Below are positions 24,566 through 34,500 of a stretch of DNA of 64,000 nucleotides, one piece after another (position 1 is the stretch's first letter; each line of letters begins with the position of its first letter). Source of the stretch: Nocardia transvalensis (lineage in GTDB: Bacteria; Actinomycetota; Actinomycetes; Mycobacteriales; Mycobacteriaceae). The stretch lies in the NCBI RefSeq assembly GCF_015477765.1, contig NZ_JADLQQ010000018.1, positions 49,690 through 113,689 of the forward strand, read 5' to 3'. The translations under genes were made by a program, and so were the position numbers. Below the pieces are notes generated by a model that saw only the letters and a program-made list of their open reading frames with translations, was not told the origin of the DNA and did no database searches.

Positions 24566-27424
24566 GTGTCGGTGGGGGCTGATTGGATGGGGGGGATGCT
24601 GCACGGGTTGTGGACGCCGGGGTCGGGGCTGGTGCTGTGGCGCCAGCCGGGTGACTCCGTGGCGGTTCCGCCCGGTCCGCTCGGGGCGGTGGTGCAGACG
24701 GCGCGGTTTCGGCACAGGGCGCGGGTATTGGTGGCCGGTTCGGATGGGGCGGTGACCACCGAGGTTGCTGCGCATGCGCTTGCGCCCGATATGGCTGCGC
24801 AGGTGCTTCTGCAAGAGTTGCCGGTCGCTGTTGTTGCCGCCGACCTGCGGTTTCTCGGGCATGTTGCGCGCGGTCTCGAACGGTGGGTTCGGGCCGGGCG
24901 GGTCGTGCCCGATCTGCGTCGGGAGGACGGTGACTGGTGGGTGCGCTGGCGGCTGGTGGGCGGGCAGCGGCAGCGGGCCTGGCTGGCCGAACTCGCCGCG
25001 GCGCTGCCGCCGGCGCTGCGGGTGGCGGCCGGACCCACGGCGGTGCTCGAAGACCTGGTCGCCGAATTGACCGATCCCATCGCCCGCCTGCACGCACCGC
25101 CGGTGCGGTCGGCGCATCCCCTGCTGACGGCATTGGTCTCCGACGCGCCCCTGGATGCCGGATCGCACCGAGTGGCGACGAGCCTGGAGCAGTGGCGGAC
25201 GAGCCTGACCGTCGGGGAACCGGAGCTGGTGCTGCGCCTGCTGGAACCCGAGGACGAGCCGGAGGAGGCGGCCGACAGCGCGGACGCGCTGTGGCGACTC
25301 GAGGTGTGCCTGCGCTCGGAAGGGGAAGCGCCGCAGCCTGTCCCTATCCACGGCGATCCGGTGCTGGTGCGCACGGCGGGGGAGAAGGTGACCGCGGCGA
25401 TGGTGGCCTATCCCATTCTGCGGGAGGTGCCGCGCGATCCGCACGGTATGGATTTCCTGCTGCCCACCGCGGTGGTGCAGGACCTGGTCGCGCACGGTGC
25501 GCACGAATTACGTTCCGCGGGTGTGCAATTGCTGCTGCCGCGGGCGTGGCGGATCGTCGCCCCGAGTATGCGGGTGCATGTGCAGAGCCCGGCCGCGACC
25601 GAGACGGAGGTCGGCATGAGCGGCCTGGTCTCCTATCGCTGGGAACTGGCCCTGGGCGATATGGTGCTCACGCCCGCCGAGATGGCGCGGCTGGTTCAGG
25701 CGAAATCGGATCTGGTGCGGCTGCGCGGACAGTGGGTGCAGGCCGACCATCGGATGCTGGCCGCCGCGGCGGCCTACCTGGGCGGGCGTACCGACGAGAA
25801 CGTGGGCACCCTCACCCAGCTGCTCGCCGAGGTCGGTTCGGCGGGCATCCAGCAGGTGCCCATCGAAGAGATGACCGCAACCGGTTGGGCCGCAGAGCTT
25901 TTCGAATCGACCGAGGCCGCCCGCCCCGTCGACCCACCGATCGGCTTGAAGGCGGAACTGCGCCCCTACCAGCTGCGCGGACTGTCGTGGCTGGCGACGA
26001 TGAACCGGCTGAACTGCGGCGCCGTCCTCGCCGACGATATGGGCCTGGGCAAGACGATCCAGGTGCTGGCCCTGTTGGCCCACGAAAGAGAAACAGCCGG
26101 TTCCCTTGTCTCCCCGGCGAGTTCTTCACCGGGGCCCACACTGCTGGTGTGCCCCATGTCGGTCGTCGGCAACTGGCAGCGCGAGGCCGAGCGGTTCGTG
26201 CCCGACCTGCGGGTGCTGGTCCATCACGGCACCGGACGTCGCTCGGGCGCGGAACTCGATGCGGCAGTAGCGGATTCGGATCTGGTGATCACGACCTACG
26301 CGCTGCTCGCCCGCGACGCCGAGGAGCTCAAGCGCCAGCCGTGGGAGCGAATCGTCGTCGACGAGGCCCAGCACATCAAGAACGCCGGAACCCGCCAGGC
26401 CCGCGCGGCGCGGACCGTTCCGGCGCGACATCGACTGGCCCTCACCGGAACTCCGGTGGAGAACCGGCTCGAGGAACTGCGCTCCATCCTGGATTTCGTG
26501 GCACCCAAGCTGCTCGGTAAGCCTTCGGAATTTCATTCCCGGTTCGCGGTTCCGATCGAACGCGAGCGCGACGAGAACGCCATCAGCCGGTTGCGCGCGA
26601 TCACCGCGCCCTTCGTGCTGCGCCGGGTCAAGACCGACCCCGCCGTCATCTCCGATCTGCCGGACAAGATCGAGATGACGGTGCGCGCCAACCTGACCGT
26701 GGAGCAGGCGGCGCTGTATCAGGCCGTGGTCGACGATATGGTGGCGCAGCTGAAGAAGAAGTCGGACGGCATCGCCCGCAAGGGTGCGGTGCTGGGCGCA
26801 CTGACCAGACTCAAGCAGGTGTGCAATCACCCCGCGCATTTCCTCGGCGACGGGTCGTCGGTGCTGCGCCGCGGGCACCACCGATCGGGCAAGCTGGCCC
26901 TGGTCGAGGATGTGCTCGAGTCGGTGCTGGCCGATGGGGAGAAGGCCCTGCTGTTCACCCAGTTCCGCGAATTCGGCGAACTGATCGTGCCGTATCTGAC
27001 CGAAAGGTTCGGCGGGCCGATCCCGTTCCTGCACGGCGGAGTGTCGAAGAAGGGGCGCGACGCGATGGTGGAACGGTTCCAGGGCCCCGACGGTCCGCCG
27101 GTGATGGTGTTGTCGCTCAAGGCCGGTGGCACGGGGTTGAATCTCACCGCCGCCAATCACGTTGTGCACCTGGATCGCTGGTGGAATCCGGCGGTGGAGA
27201 ACCAGGCCACCGACCGCGCGTTCCGGATCGGGCAGCGCCGCGACGTGCAGGTCCGCAAGCTGGTGTGCGTCGACACCATCGAGGAACGCATCGACGACAT
27301 GCTGGGCGGTAAACAGGAATTGGCGAATCTGACCATCGGCACCGGCGAGAACTGGATCACCGAGCTGAGTTCGGCGGAACTGCGCGACCTGTTCGCCCTG
27401 GGACCGGAGGCGGTCGGCGAATGA
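24566..27424 (+). CDS. helZ: SNF2/RapA-type DEAD/DEAH helicase, HelZ-like
   Basis: A protein of about 950 residues. The N-terminal 450 residues are the actinobacterial SNF2-associated region, including LEQWRTSLTVGEPELVLRL and LVSYRWELALGDMVL. The SNF2 ATPase follows with Walker A DDMGLGKTIQVLALL, the DEAQ box VVDEAQHIKNAGTRQ, LTGTPVENRLEEL, KAGGTGLNLTAANHVVHLDRWWNP and the final arginine motif ATDRAFRIGQ. The start is uncertain: GTG 24566, ATG 24587 and ATG 24596 are all in frame, and MLHGLWTPGSGLVLW at 24596 matches the usual family N-terminus. It overlaps the SWIM gene by 4 bases. The symbol is by resemblance to mycobacterial HelZ. Confidence 0.9.
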   Translation: MSVGADWMGGMLHGLWTPGSGLVLWRQPGDSVAVPPGPLGAVVQTARFRHRARVLVAGSDGAVTTEVAAHALAPDMAAQVLLQELPVAVVAADLRFLGHVARGLERWVRAGRVVPDLRREDGDWWVRWRLVGGQRQRAWLAELAAALPPALRVAAGPTAVLEDLVAELTDPIARLHAPPVRSAHPLLTALVSDAPLDAGSHRVATSLEQWRTSLTVGEPELVLRLLEPEDEPEEAADSADALWRLEVCLRSEGEAPQPVPIHGDPVLVRTAGEKVTAAMVAYPILREVPRDPHGMDFLLPTAVVQDLVAHGAHELRSAGVQLLLPRAWRIVAPSMRVHVQSPAATETEVGMSGLVSYRWELALGDMVLTPAEMARLVQAKSDLVRLRGQWVQADHRMLAAAAAYLGGRTDENVGTLTQLLAEVGSAGIQQVPIEEMTATGWAAELFESTEAARPVDPPIGLKAELRPYQLRGLSWLATMNRLNCGAVLADDMGLGKTIQVLALLAHERETAGSLVSPASSSPGPTLLVCPMSVVGNWQREAERFVPDLRVLVHHGTGRRSGAELDAAVADSDLVITTYALLARDAEELKRQPWERIVVDEAQHIKNAGTRQARAARTVPARHRLALTGTPVENRLEELRSILDFVAPKLLGKPSEFHSRFAVPIERERDENAISRLRAITAPFVLRRVKTDPAVISDLPDKIEMTVRANLTVEQAALYQAVVDDMVAQLKKKSDGIARKGAVLGALTRLKQVCNHPAHFLGDGSSVLRRGHHRSGKLALVEDVLESVLADGEKALLFTQFREFGELIVPYLTERFGGPIPFLHGGVSKKGRDAMVERFQGPDGPPVMVLSLKAGGTGLNLTAANHVVHLDRWWNPAVENQATDRAFRIGQRRDVQVRKLVCVDTIEERIDDMLGGKQELANLTIGTGENWITELSSAELRDLFALGPEAVGE

Positions 27425-28188
27425 GCCCGTTCGACGACTACAGCAAATACGGCAAACGGCTGCCGGTGCGCGGTGGCGTGGAACCGCGCAGCCGCCGCGG
27501 ATCGTTCGCCCGCACCTGGTGGGGGCGATCGTTCATCGAGGCGGTCGAGCGGGTCGCCGACGACGGGCGCCTGGCCCGCGGCCGCTCCTACGCCCGCTCG
27601 GGGCAGGTGGTCACCTATCACCTCGAACCCGGTGCGGTCGCCGCGGAGGTGCAGGGCAGTCAGCCGCGGCCGTTCAGCTCGGTGCTCACCATGCGGCAAC
27701 TGCGCGACGAGCGGCTGGACGAACTGATCGACCTGGTGCGCGCCACCCCCGGCATGCTCGCCCAACTGGCCTCCGGCGCGCTGCCGAAGGAATTGGGCCC
27801 GCTGTTGCTGCCCACCACGGCGTCGGAGCTGGATTTCGCCTGCACCTGCCCCGACTCCGGCTGGCCCTGTAAGCACGTCGCCGCGCTCTGCTACGTCATC
27901 GCCGAACGCCTGGACGAACAGCCCTCGGTCATGCTCACCCTGCGCGGCCTGGACCTCGACACCCTCATCGGCGGCGTCGAGCGCGACAACGGCCCCACGG
28001 TCTCCGACGACCTCTACGGCGAAACCACCACCCTGCCCGCCCTCCCCACCCCCGATTTCCGCCCCGCCCTCGAGGACCTGGACCCCGTCCCGCTACGCCA
28101 GGCCCTGCGCATGACCGCCGAGGACGAGCGCACCGCCGAGGCAGGCCTACGCGACCTGCGCGAGCTGTACCGGGGTTTGGGCCAGTAG
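27421..28188 (+). CDS. SWIM zinc-finger protein, partner of the SNF2 protein
   Basis: A 255-residue protein. After YSKYGKRLPVRGGVEPRSRRGSFARTWWG comes the SWIM motif CTCPDSGWPCKHVAALCYV (C-x-C-xn-C-x-H), which binds zinc and is thought to contact nucleic acid or protein. Its ATGA overlap with helZ and the constant pairing of these two genes in actinobacteria suggest a complex; the role is not established. It ends just before a set of short tandem repeats. Confidence 0.87.
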   Translation: MSPFDDYSKYGKRLPVRGGVEPRSRRGSFARTWWGRSFIEAVERVADDGRLARGRSYARSGQVVTYHLEPGAVAAEVQGSQPRPFSSVLTMRQLRDERLDELIDLVRATPGMLAQLASGALPKELGPLLLPTTASELDFACTCPDSGWPCKHVAALCYVIAERLDEQPSVMLTLRGLDLDTLIGGVERDNGPTVSDDLYGETTTLPALPTPDFRPALEDLDPVPLRQALRMTAEDERTAEAGLRDLRELYRGLGQ

Positions 28189-28254
28189 CCATCCCTTCGT
28201 TCCCCGGCAGCCATCCCCTTCGTTCCCCGGCAGCCATCCCCTTCGTTCCCCGGC
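28187..28254. repeat. Three tandem copies of a 22-23 base unit
   Basis: Three head-to-tail copies of AGCCATCCC(C)TTCGTTCCCCGGC occupy 28187-28208, 28209-28231 and 28232-28254. Only the first lacks one C. They fill nearly the whole gap between the SWIM gene and the gene at 28286 and have no spacers. Confidence 0.85.
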
Positions 28255-28285
28255 CCGCTTTTCGGCCGGGACCTATGGTGAACTC

Positions 28286-29056
28286 ATGCCCGAGCTGGCC
28301 GATGATCTGGGGGCACCGGTACCCGTGCGCCGCCCGCTGCGCCGGGTGGTCTCGCTGGTGCCCTCGCTGACCGAGGCGATCGCCGTCACCTGCCCGGAGC
28401 TGCTGGTCGGCGCGACCGAGTGGTGTACGCATCCGCGGGAGTTGGCGGTGGAGCGGGTGCGGGGTACGAAGAACCCGAATGTCCGCCGGATCGTGGAGAT
28501 GGCCCCCGATCTGGTGGTGTGCAATCAGGAGGAGAATCGGCGCATCGATGTGGATCGTCTGCGCGACGCCGGAATTGCGGTGTGGGTGACCAGGGTTCGC
28601 ACACTGGACGAGGCGTTCGTGTCCCTGGAGAGACTGTTCGATGTGGCTCTCGCTGTCGGCAGGCCGCCGTGGCTCACCGAGGCCGAGGACCTGTGGGCGG
28701 CGCCGCCCCCGGATACAATGCGGGCCACCGTCATTCCGATCTGGCGTAACCCGTGGATGGTGGTCGGCCGCGACACCTTCACCGGGGATCTGGCCCACCG
28801 CCTGGGATTACGACTCGTGCACGCCGATCGCCCTGAGCGCTACCCCAAGGTCTCGACGGAGGAGCTGGTGCGCGGTGTCGAACTGGCGGTGCTACCCGAC
28901 GAGCCCTACGTATTCACCGAAACCGATGGTCCGGAGGCGTTTCCGGGCATTCCCGTGGCGCTGGTGGCGGGCCGCGACCTCACCTGGTACGGCCCGTCAC
29001 TGGTCACCGCCCGCCCGAGGCTGACCGATCAGCTGGCCCGCGCCTTCGTCGCATGA
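28286..29056 (+). CDS. Helical-backbone metal receptor, cobalamin/iron-binding protein-like
   Basis: A 256-residue protein with the periplasmic-binding fold seen in BtuF-type proteins: RRVVSLVPSLTEAIAVTCPELLVGATEWCTHP, IVEMAPDLVVCNQEENR, IPIWRNPWMVVGRDTFTGDLAHRLG and VELAVLPDEPYVFTETDG. It has no signal peptide, so unlike BtuF it appears to stay in the cytoplasm. Such soluble forms are common in actinobacteria and their ligand is unknown. The last 28 bases overlap the convergent monooxygenase gene. Confidence 0.8.
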   Translation: MPELADDLGAPVPVRRPLRRVVSLVPSLTEAIAVTCPELLVGATEWCTHPRELAVERVRGTKNPNVRRIVEMAPDLVVCNQEENRRIDVDRLRDAGIAVWVTRVRTLDEAFVSLERLFDVALAVGRPPWLTEAEDLWAAPPPDTMRATVIPIWRNPWMVVGRDTFTGDLAHRLGLRLVHADRPERYPKVSTEELVRGVELAVLPDEPYVFTETDGPEAFPGIPVALVAGRDLTWYGPSLVTARPRLTDQLARAFVA

Positions 29057-30555
29057 GCCGGGACACGCGTGAACGTATAGTCCCGCAGATCGAAATGCCC
29101 GGCGCGCCACGATGCCTCGACCGTGCTCATCGGCCGCAGCGGCACATCGCCGTGCTCGTCGAAGTAGTAGCTGTTGGCCAGCACGCAGCTGTCCTGCCAG
29201 AACACCTGCCCGCCACGGCGATTCAACATCTCGCGGAAGTACCGGTCGTTGGCCTCGCGCGTCACCTCCACCCGCGCGGCCTTCTTGCGGCGAGCATGGC
29301 GCAGTAGCCGCAGAATGTGGCCGGTCTGCATCTCGATGAGCGTGAAATACGAGGAGCCGTTGTACCCGTAGGGGCCGATGATGCTGAAGTAGTTCGGGAA
29401 GCCCGGCACGCTGACACCCTCGTAGGCCTGCAGCCGGTTTTCCTCCCACCATTTCCCGATATCCAGTCCGCCGACCCCGCGCAGGGTGAACGTCGGCATA
29501 TTGCCCGACTCCATCACCTTGAATCCGGTCGCCAGGATCAGAACATCCACCTCGTAGTCGGTGCCGGTGGCGGTGCGAACCCCGGTCGGGGTGATCTCGG
29601 CGATCGGGTCGGTCTCCAGCACCACATTGTCGCGATTGAACGTGGCGAGATAGTCGTTGGAGAATCCGGGCCGCTTACAACCGAGCGCGTAGCGCGGGGT
29701 GAGCTTGTCCCGAATCGCGGGGTCGTGCACCTGGCGGCGCAGATGCGCGAGGCCGCTGCGTTCGCCCAGCTTGGCCAGCGGCAGCTGGGTGTAGTAGTGC
29801 GCCGACAGCGGGAAGGCGAGTTCCACGAAGGCCTGACTCACCAGCCGCGACACCGTCTGCCCGCCGGGCAGGTGCCGCAACGCCCAGCGCAGCGGCGTCG
29901 GCAGCGTGGCATCCGGCCGCGGCAGGCACCAGATCGGCGTGCGCTGGAACACCGTCAATCGCGCCACCTCCGGCGCGATCTCCGGAATCACCTGGACCGC
30001 CGAGGCTCCCGTGCCGATGATGGCGACCCGCTTGCCGCGCAGGTCCTGGCCGTGGTCCCAGCGCGCGGTGTGCATGGTGAGCCCGGCGAACGATTCGACG
30101 CCGGGAATATCGGGCAGTTTGGGGCGGGTGAGCACGCCGGTCGCGGAGATCACGTAGCGCGCGGTGAGCTCGTCGCCGCCGGCGGTGTGCAGGCGCCAGG
30201 CCGCGGCGTCCTCGTCGAACTCCGCCCCGGTGACGGTGGTACGGAACCGAATACGCGGTCGCAGCCCGTACTTGTCCACACAGCGTTCGGCGTAGGCCTT
30301 CAGTTCGTGGCCCGGCGCATAGATGCGCGACCACGACGAACTCTGCTCGAACGAGTACTGATAGCTGAACGACGGAATGTCCACGGCGATACCGGGATAG
30401 GTGTTCCAGTGCCAGGTACCGCCGGCGCCGTCGGCATCGTCGACGAGGAGGAAATCGTCGAAACCCGCCTCCCGCAGCTTGATCGCCGCTCCGATGCCGG
30501 AGAATCCGGCGCCCACGATGATCACCTCGTGGTCGATGGTCGTCGGCTCGCTCAT
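29029..30555 (-). CDS. Flavin-containing Baeyer-Villiger-type monooxygenase
   Basis: A 508-residue FAD/NADPH monooxygenase. The first Rossmann motif is VIIVGAGFSGIGAA, the BVMO fingerprint is perfect (FAGLTMHTARW, F-x-G-x3-H-x3-W), and the NADPH site reads VAIIGTGASAVQVIPEI. Such enzymes insert oxygen next to ketones; the substrate cannot be read. The ATG at 30555 (MSEPTTIDHEV) is the natural start although the frame is open far upstream through the SDR gene. The SDR gene at 30573 ends 17 bases before it, so the two are one transcript and may act in sequence on an alcohol/ketone pair. Confidence 0.9.
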   Translation of the reverse strand: MSEPTTIDHEVIIVGAGFSGIGAAIKLREAGFDDFLLVDDADGAGGTWHWNTYPGIAVDIPSFSYQYSFEQSSSWSRIYAPGHELKAYAERCVDKYGLRPRIRFRTTVTGAEFDEDAAAWRLHTAGGDELTARYVISATGVLTRPKLPDIPGVESFAGLTMHTARWDHGQDLRGKRVAIIGTGASAVQVIPEIAPEVARLTVFQRTPIWCLPRPDATLPTPLRWALRHLPGGQTVSRLVSQAFVELAFPLSAHYYTQLPLAKLGERSGLAHLRRQVHDPAIRDKLTPRYALGCKRPGFSNDYLATFNRDNVVLETDPIAEITPTGVRTATGTDYEVDVLILATGFKVMESGNMPTFTLRGVGGLDIGKWWEENRLQAYEGVSVPGFPNYFSIIGPYGYNGSSYFTLIEMQTGHILRLLRHARRKKAARVEVTREANDRYFREMLNRRGGQVFWQDSCVLANSYYFDEHGDVPLRPMSTVEASWRAGHFDLRDYTFTRVPAHATKARAS

Positions 30556-30572
30556 GATTGATCCTCGGTCTC

Positions 30573-31409
30573 CTACCGCGCCAGCCGCTCCAACAGGCCC
30601 GCGGCGCGGGTGTAGGTACCGGGCAGCAGCCGCTTGGACTGCCAGATGACCTTGGCCTCGATTTGCGGGACCACATACAGTGCACCGCGGTCGACGGCAT
30701 CGAGGGTGGTGCGCGCGATGGCGTCGGGTGAGCGGCCGGTCCAGCGTTGCACGGTGTGCCCGATGCGGGCCGTAGACTCGTCGGGGAACGAAACATCCTG
30801 CAGGATATTGGTTTTCACCGAGGTCGGGCACAGCGTCGTGACCGTCACGCCGGTGCCGGACAGTTCGGCCGCCAGGGTCTCCGACAGCGCCAGCACCCCG
30901 GCCTTGCTCACGTTGTAGGCCGCCATGCGCGGTCCGGCCGCGAAGGCCGCCGCGGAGGCGGTGTTGACTATCGCGCCGCGTCCGGCCGCGCGCAGCCGGG
31001 GCGCGAAGACATGGCAGCCGTGGACGACACCCCACAGATTCACGTCGAGCACGGCGCGCCACTCCGGCAGCGCCGCGTCGCCGATATGCCTGCCGCCCCG
31101 CCCGATCCCGGCATTGTTGATCACGATGTCGGGCACCTTGCCGAACCACTCCTCGGCGGTGTCGGCCAGCGCGACCACCTGGTCGGCGTCGCGGACATCG
31201 CACACGATGTCGAAGCCTTTACCGCCGATCGCGGCCACGAGATCGACGGTCTCCCGGGCGCCCACGGCATCGATGTCGGCGCACACCACGCGCCCGCCCC
31301 GGCGCCCGAGCTCGACCGCGAATGCCCGCCCGATACCGCTGCCCGCACCGGTGACCACCGCATCCGCCCGCTTGGTCCGCCGTGCACCGTTGAAGGGATT
31401 GAGCCGCAT
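30573..31409 (-). CDS. Short-chain dehydrogenase/reductase
   Basis: A 278-residue SDR. The cofactor motif is VVTGAGSGIGRAFAVEL, acidic residues follow in VVCADID, then NNAGIGRGG, the catalytic Ser in VNTASAAAFAAG and the YNVSK motif with Tyr and Lys. The ATG at 31409 has GGGAG 5 bases upstream. It lies directly upstream of the monooxygenase gene and probably provides the ketone for it, or handles its product; this is inferred from context. Confidence 0.87.
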   Translation of the reverse strand: MRLNPFNGARRTKRADAVVTGAGSGIGRAFAVELGRRGGRVVCADIDAVGARETVDLVAAIGGKGFDIVCDVRDADQVVALADTAEEWFGKVPDIVINNAGIGRGGRHIGDAALPEWRAVLDVNLWGVVHGCHVFAPRLRAAGRGAIVNTASAAAFAAGPRMAAYNVSKAGVLALSETLAAELSGTGVTVTTLCPTSVKTNILQDVSFPDESTARIGHTVQRWTGRSPDAIARTTLDAVDRGALYVVPQIEAKVIWQSKRLLPGTYTRAAGLLERLAR

Positions 31410-31555
31410 GAGAACTCCCGAAGCCGTGCCGAGGGCCCGGCCGAGAGAATCATGCACTCGGTGTCGCACGCCATCATTGGCCGCGCCTGTCACCCATTAG
31501 GCCCGCAATCGGGCCGAAGTGCAACCACGTTTGGATGACAATGGCGGGTGCTTTC

Positions 31556-34500
31556 CTACACGTTGCGCCGATACTGGCCGCCGACGGTGAAGAAGGTGTC
31601 GGTGATCTGCTGCAGCGTGCAGACTCGGGCGGCGTCCATGAGCACGTCGAAGACGTTGTCGTCGGAGCGGGCCGCGGCCTCCAGGCGGGCCAGGGCGGCG
31701 TGGGCCTCGTCGCGATGGCGGGCCTGGAATTCGCGGGTCCGGCGCAGCTGCGACTGCTTCTCGTCCTCGGTGGCGCGGGCCAGCTCCAGCACCCGGTGTT
31801 CGTCACCGTGCGGGTTGCGGAAGGTGTTGACGCCGATGATCGGCAGGCTGCCGTCGTGTTTGCGCTGCTCGTACAGCATCGACTCATCCTGGATGCGACC
31901 GCGCTGATAGCCGGTCTCCATGGCGCCGAGCACGCCGCCGCGTTCGGAGATCCGCTCGAATTCGCACAGCACCGCCTCCTCCACCAGATCGGTGAGTTCG
32001 TCGATGATGAAACTGCCCTGCAGCGGATTCTCGTTCATCGCCAGGCCCCACTCCTTGTTGATGATCAACTGGATGGCCAGGGCGCGGCGCACCGAATCCT
32101 CGGTGGGCGTGGTGACCGCCTCGTCGTAGGCGTTGGTGTGCAGGCTGTTGCAGTTGTCGTAGATGGCGATCAACGCCTGCAGGGTGGTGCGAATATCGTT
32201 GAAGCTCATCTCCTGTGCATGCAGCGACCGCCCGGAGGTCTGAATGTGGTACTTCAACTTCTGCGAGCGATCGTTGGCCCCGTACTTGTCGCGCATGGCA
32301 ATCGCCCAGATGCGCCGGGCCACCCGGCCGATGACCGAATACTCCGGATCCATGCCGTTGGAGAAGAAGAACGACAGATTCGGCGCGAAGTCGTCGATAT
32401 GCATGCCGCGCGCCAGATACGCCTCCACATAGGTGAAACCGTTGGCCAGGGTGAAGGCCAGCTGACTGATCGGATTGGCCCCGGCCTCGGCGATGTGATA
32501 GCCGGAGATCGAGACCGAGTAGAAGTTGCGAACGCCGTTGCGCACGAACCATTCCTGGATGTCGGACATCATGCGCAGGCTGAATTCGGTGGAGAAGATG
32601 CAGGTGTTCTGGCCCTGATCCTCCTTGAGGATGTCGGCCTGCACCGTGCCGCGCACGGTCGCGAGGGTCTTCGCCCGGATCTCGGCGGCCTCCTCGGCGG
32701 TGGGCTCGCGGCCCTCGGATTCGGTGAAGCGCTGCAGCGCTTGGTCGATCGCGGTATTGAGGAAGAACGCCAGAATGGTCGGCGCGGGACCGTTGATGGT
32801 CATCGACACCGACGTGGTCGGCGCGGTCAGATCGAACCCGTCGTAGAGGGCCTTCATATCGTCGAGCGTGGCGATGGAAACCCCTGAGGTGCCGACCTTT
32901 CCGTAGATGTCGGGCCGCTCGGCCGGGTCGTGGCCGTAGAGGGTCACCGAATCGAAGGCCGTGGACAGCCGTTTGGCCTCCGAATGCTCCGACAGCACCT
33001 TGAACCGCCGATTGGTGCGGAACGGATCACCCTCCCCGGCGAACATGCGCGCCGGGTCCTCGTTGTCGCGCTTGAATGGAAATACGCCCGCGGTGAACGG
33101 GAACCTGCCCGGCAGATTCTCCGAGCGCAGGAAGCGCAGCAGCTCACCGTGATCGGTGAACCGGGGCAGGGCCACCCGCGGAATCGAACTGCCCGACAAC
33201 GAGGTTCGGCGCAGCGCGGTGTGAATTTCCTTGTCCCGCACCCGGACCACCTGTTCCTCGCCCCGATAGGACTCGGCGACCGAGGGCCATTGCGCCAGCA
33301 GTGCGGCGTTGTCGGAACCGAGATCCGTGCGTGCGCGTTCGAGCAACTGTGCGACGGCCGAGTCTTCGGGAAGTTCCGCCGCGACCTGCTCGAAGCGCTG
33401 CACCCGTTGGGCGGCGAGCACTTGCCGTGCGGTCTCGGCGTGGTAGTCCCGCACGGTCTCGGCGATCTCGGCCAGATACCGCACCCGCCCGGGCGGAATG
33501 ATCTGCGCGAACCGCGTCGAAACCTTGGTGTTCACCCGCGGCAGGACACCGGATTCGAGCGGCAGTCCCTTCTCCTCGAGCAGTCCGGCCAGATGCTGAT
33601 ACAGCGCGGTCACACCGTCGTCGTTGAATGTCGCTGCGCTGGTGCCGAATACGGGCATATCCTCCGGCGATGCCCCGAACGCCTCCCGATTGCGCACCAG
33701 CTGGCGTGACACATCGCGCAGGGCGTCGGCGGCACCGCGGCGCTCGAACTTGTTGATCGCCACCACATCGGCGTAATCGAGCATGTCGATCTTCTCGAGC
33801 TGGGAGGCGGCGCCGAACTCCGGCGTCATCACATACATCGAGACGTCGACGTGGTCGATGATGGCCGCATCGCCCTGGCCGATACCCGGGGTCTCCAGAA
33901 TCACCAGGTCGTACCCCGCGGCCTTGCACGCCAGAATCATGGTGTCGATGTCGGTCGGCAGTTCGTGTGCGCCCCGGGTGGCCAGCGACCGGAAGTAGAC
34001 GTGGTCGCTGTCGAGGGCGTTCATCCGAATGCGGTCGCCCAGTAGCGCACCGCCGCCGCGGCGCCGGGTCGGGTCCACCGCGAGGATCGCCACGCGCAGC
34101 TTGTCCTGTTGATCCGAGCGCAACCGGCGCACGAGTTCGTCGGTGAGCGAGGACTTTCCGGAGCCGCCGGTGCCGGTGATGCCCAGGACCGGCACGGGCC
34201 GGTTGGCAGCGGCCGCCACCAGCGCCTCGCGGTCGGCGGCGGGCAGCGCCTCCTGCTGCAGGCAGGTAATCGTGCGCGCCAACGCCTTTCGCTCGCCCGC
34301 CAGGACGGCCTCCACCGGTGCCGGTTCGCGCGACAGGTCCACATCGCAGGTCGCGATGAGCCGATTGATCATTCCGGGCAGGCCCAGCCGCTGCCCGTCC
34401 TCGGGGGAGAAGATCGTCACGCCGGATTCGGCCAGCCGGGCGATCTCCTCGGCCACGATCACCCCGCCGCCGCCCCCGAAGATCCGCACGTGCCCCGCCC

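Noticed and set aside
24566..28188. The SNF2/SWIM pair as part of a phage defence island
   Set aside because: This pair is widespread in actinobacterial core genomes, and no nuclease, methylase or other defence gene adjoins it.
28187..28254. Tandem repeats as a CRISPR array
   Set aside because: The copies are adjacent without spacers, and there are no cas genes in the window.
31535..32887. A 450-codon plus-strand frame inside icmF
   Set aside because: Shadow of the IcmF mutase domain; composition is atypical and there are no motifs.
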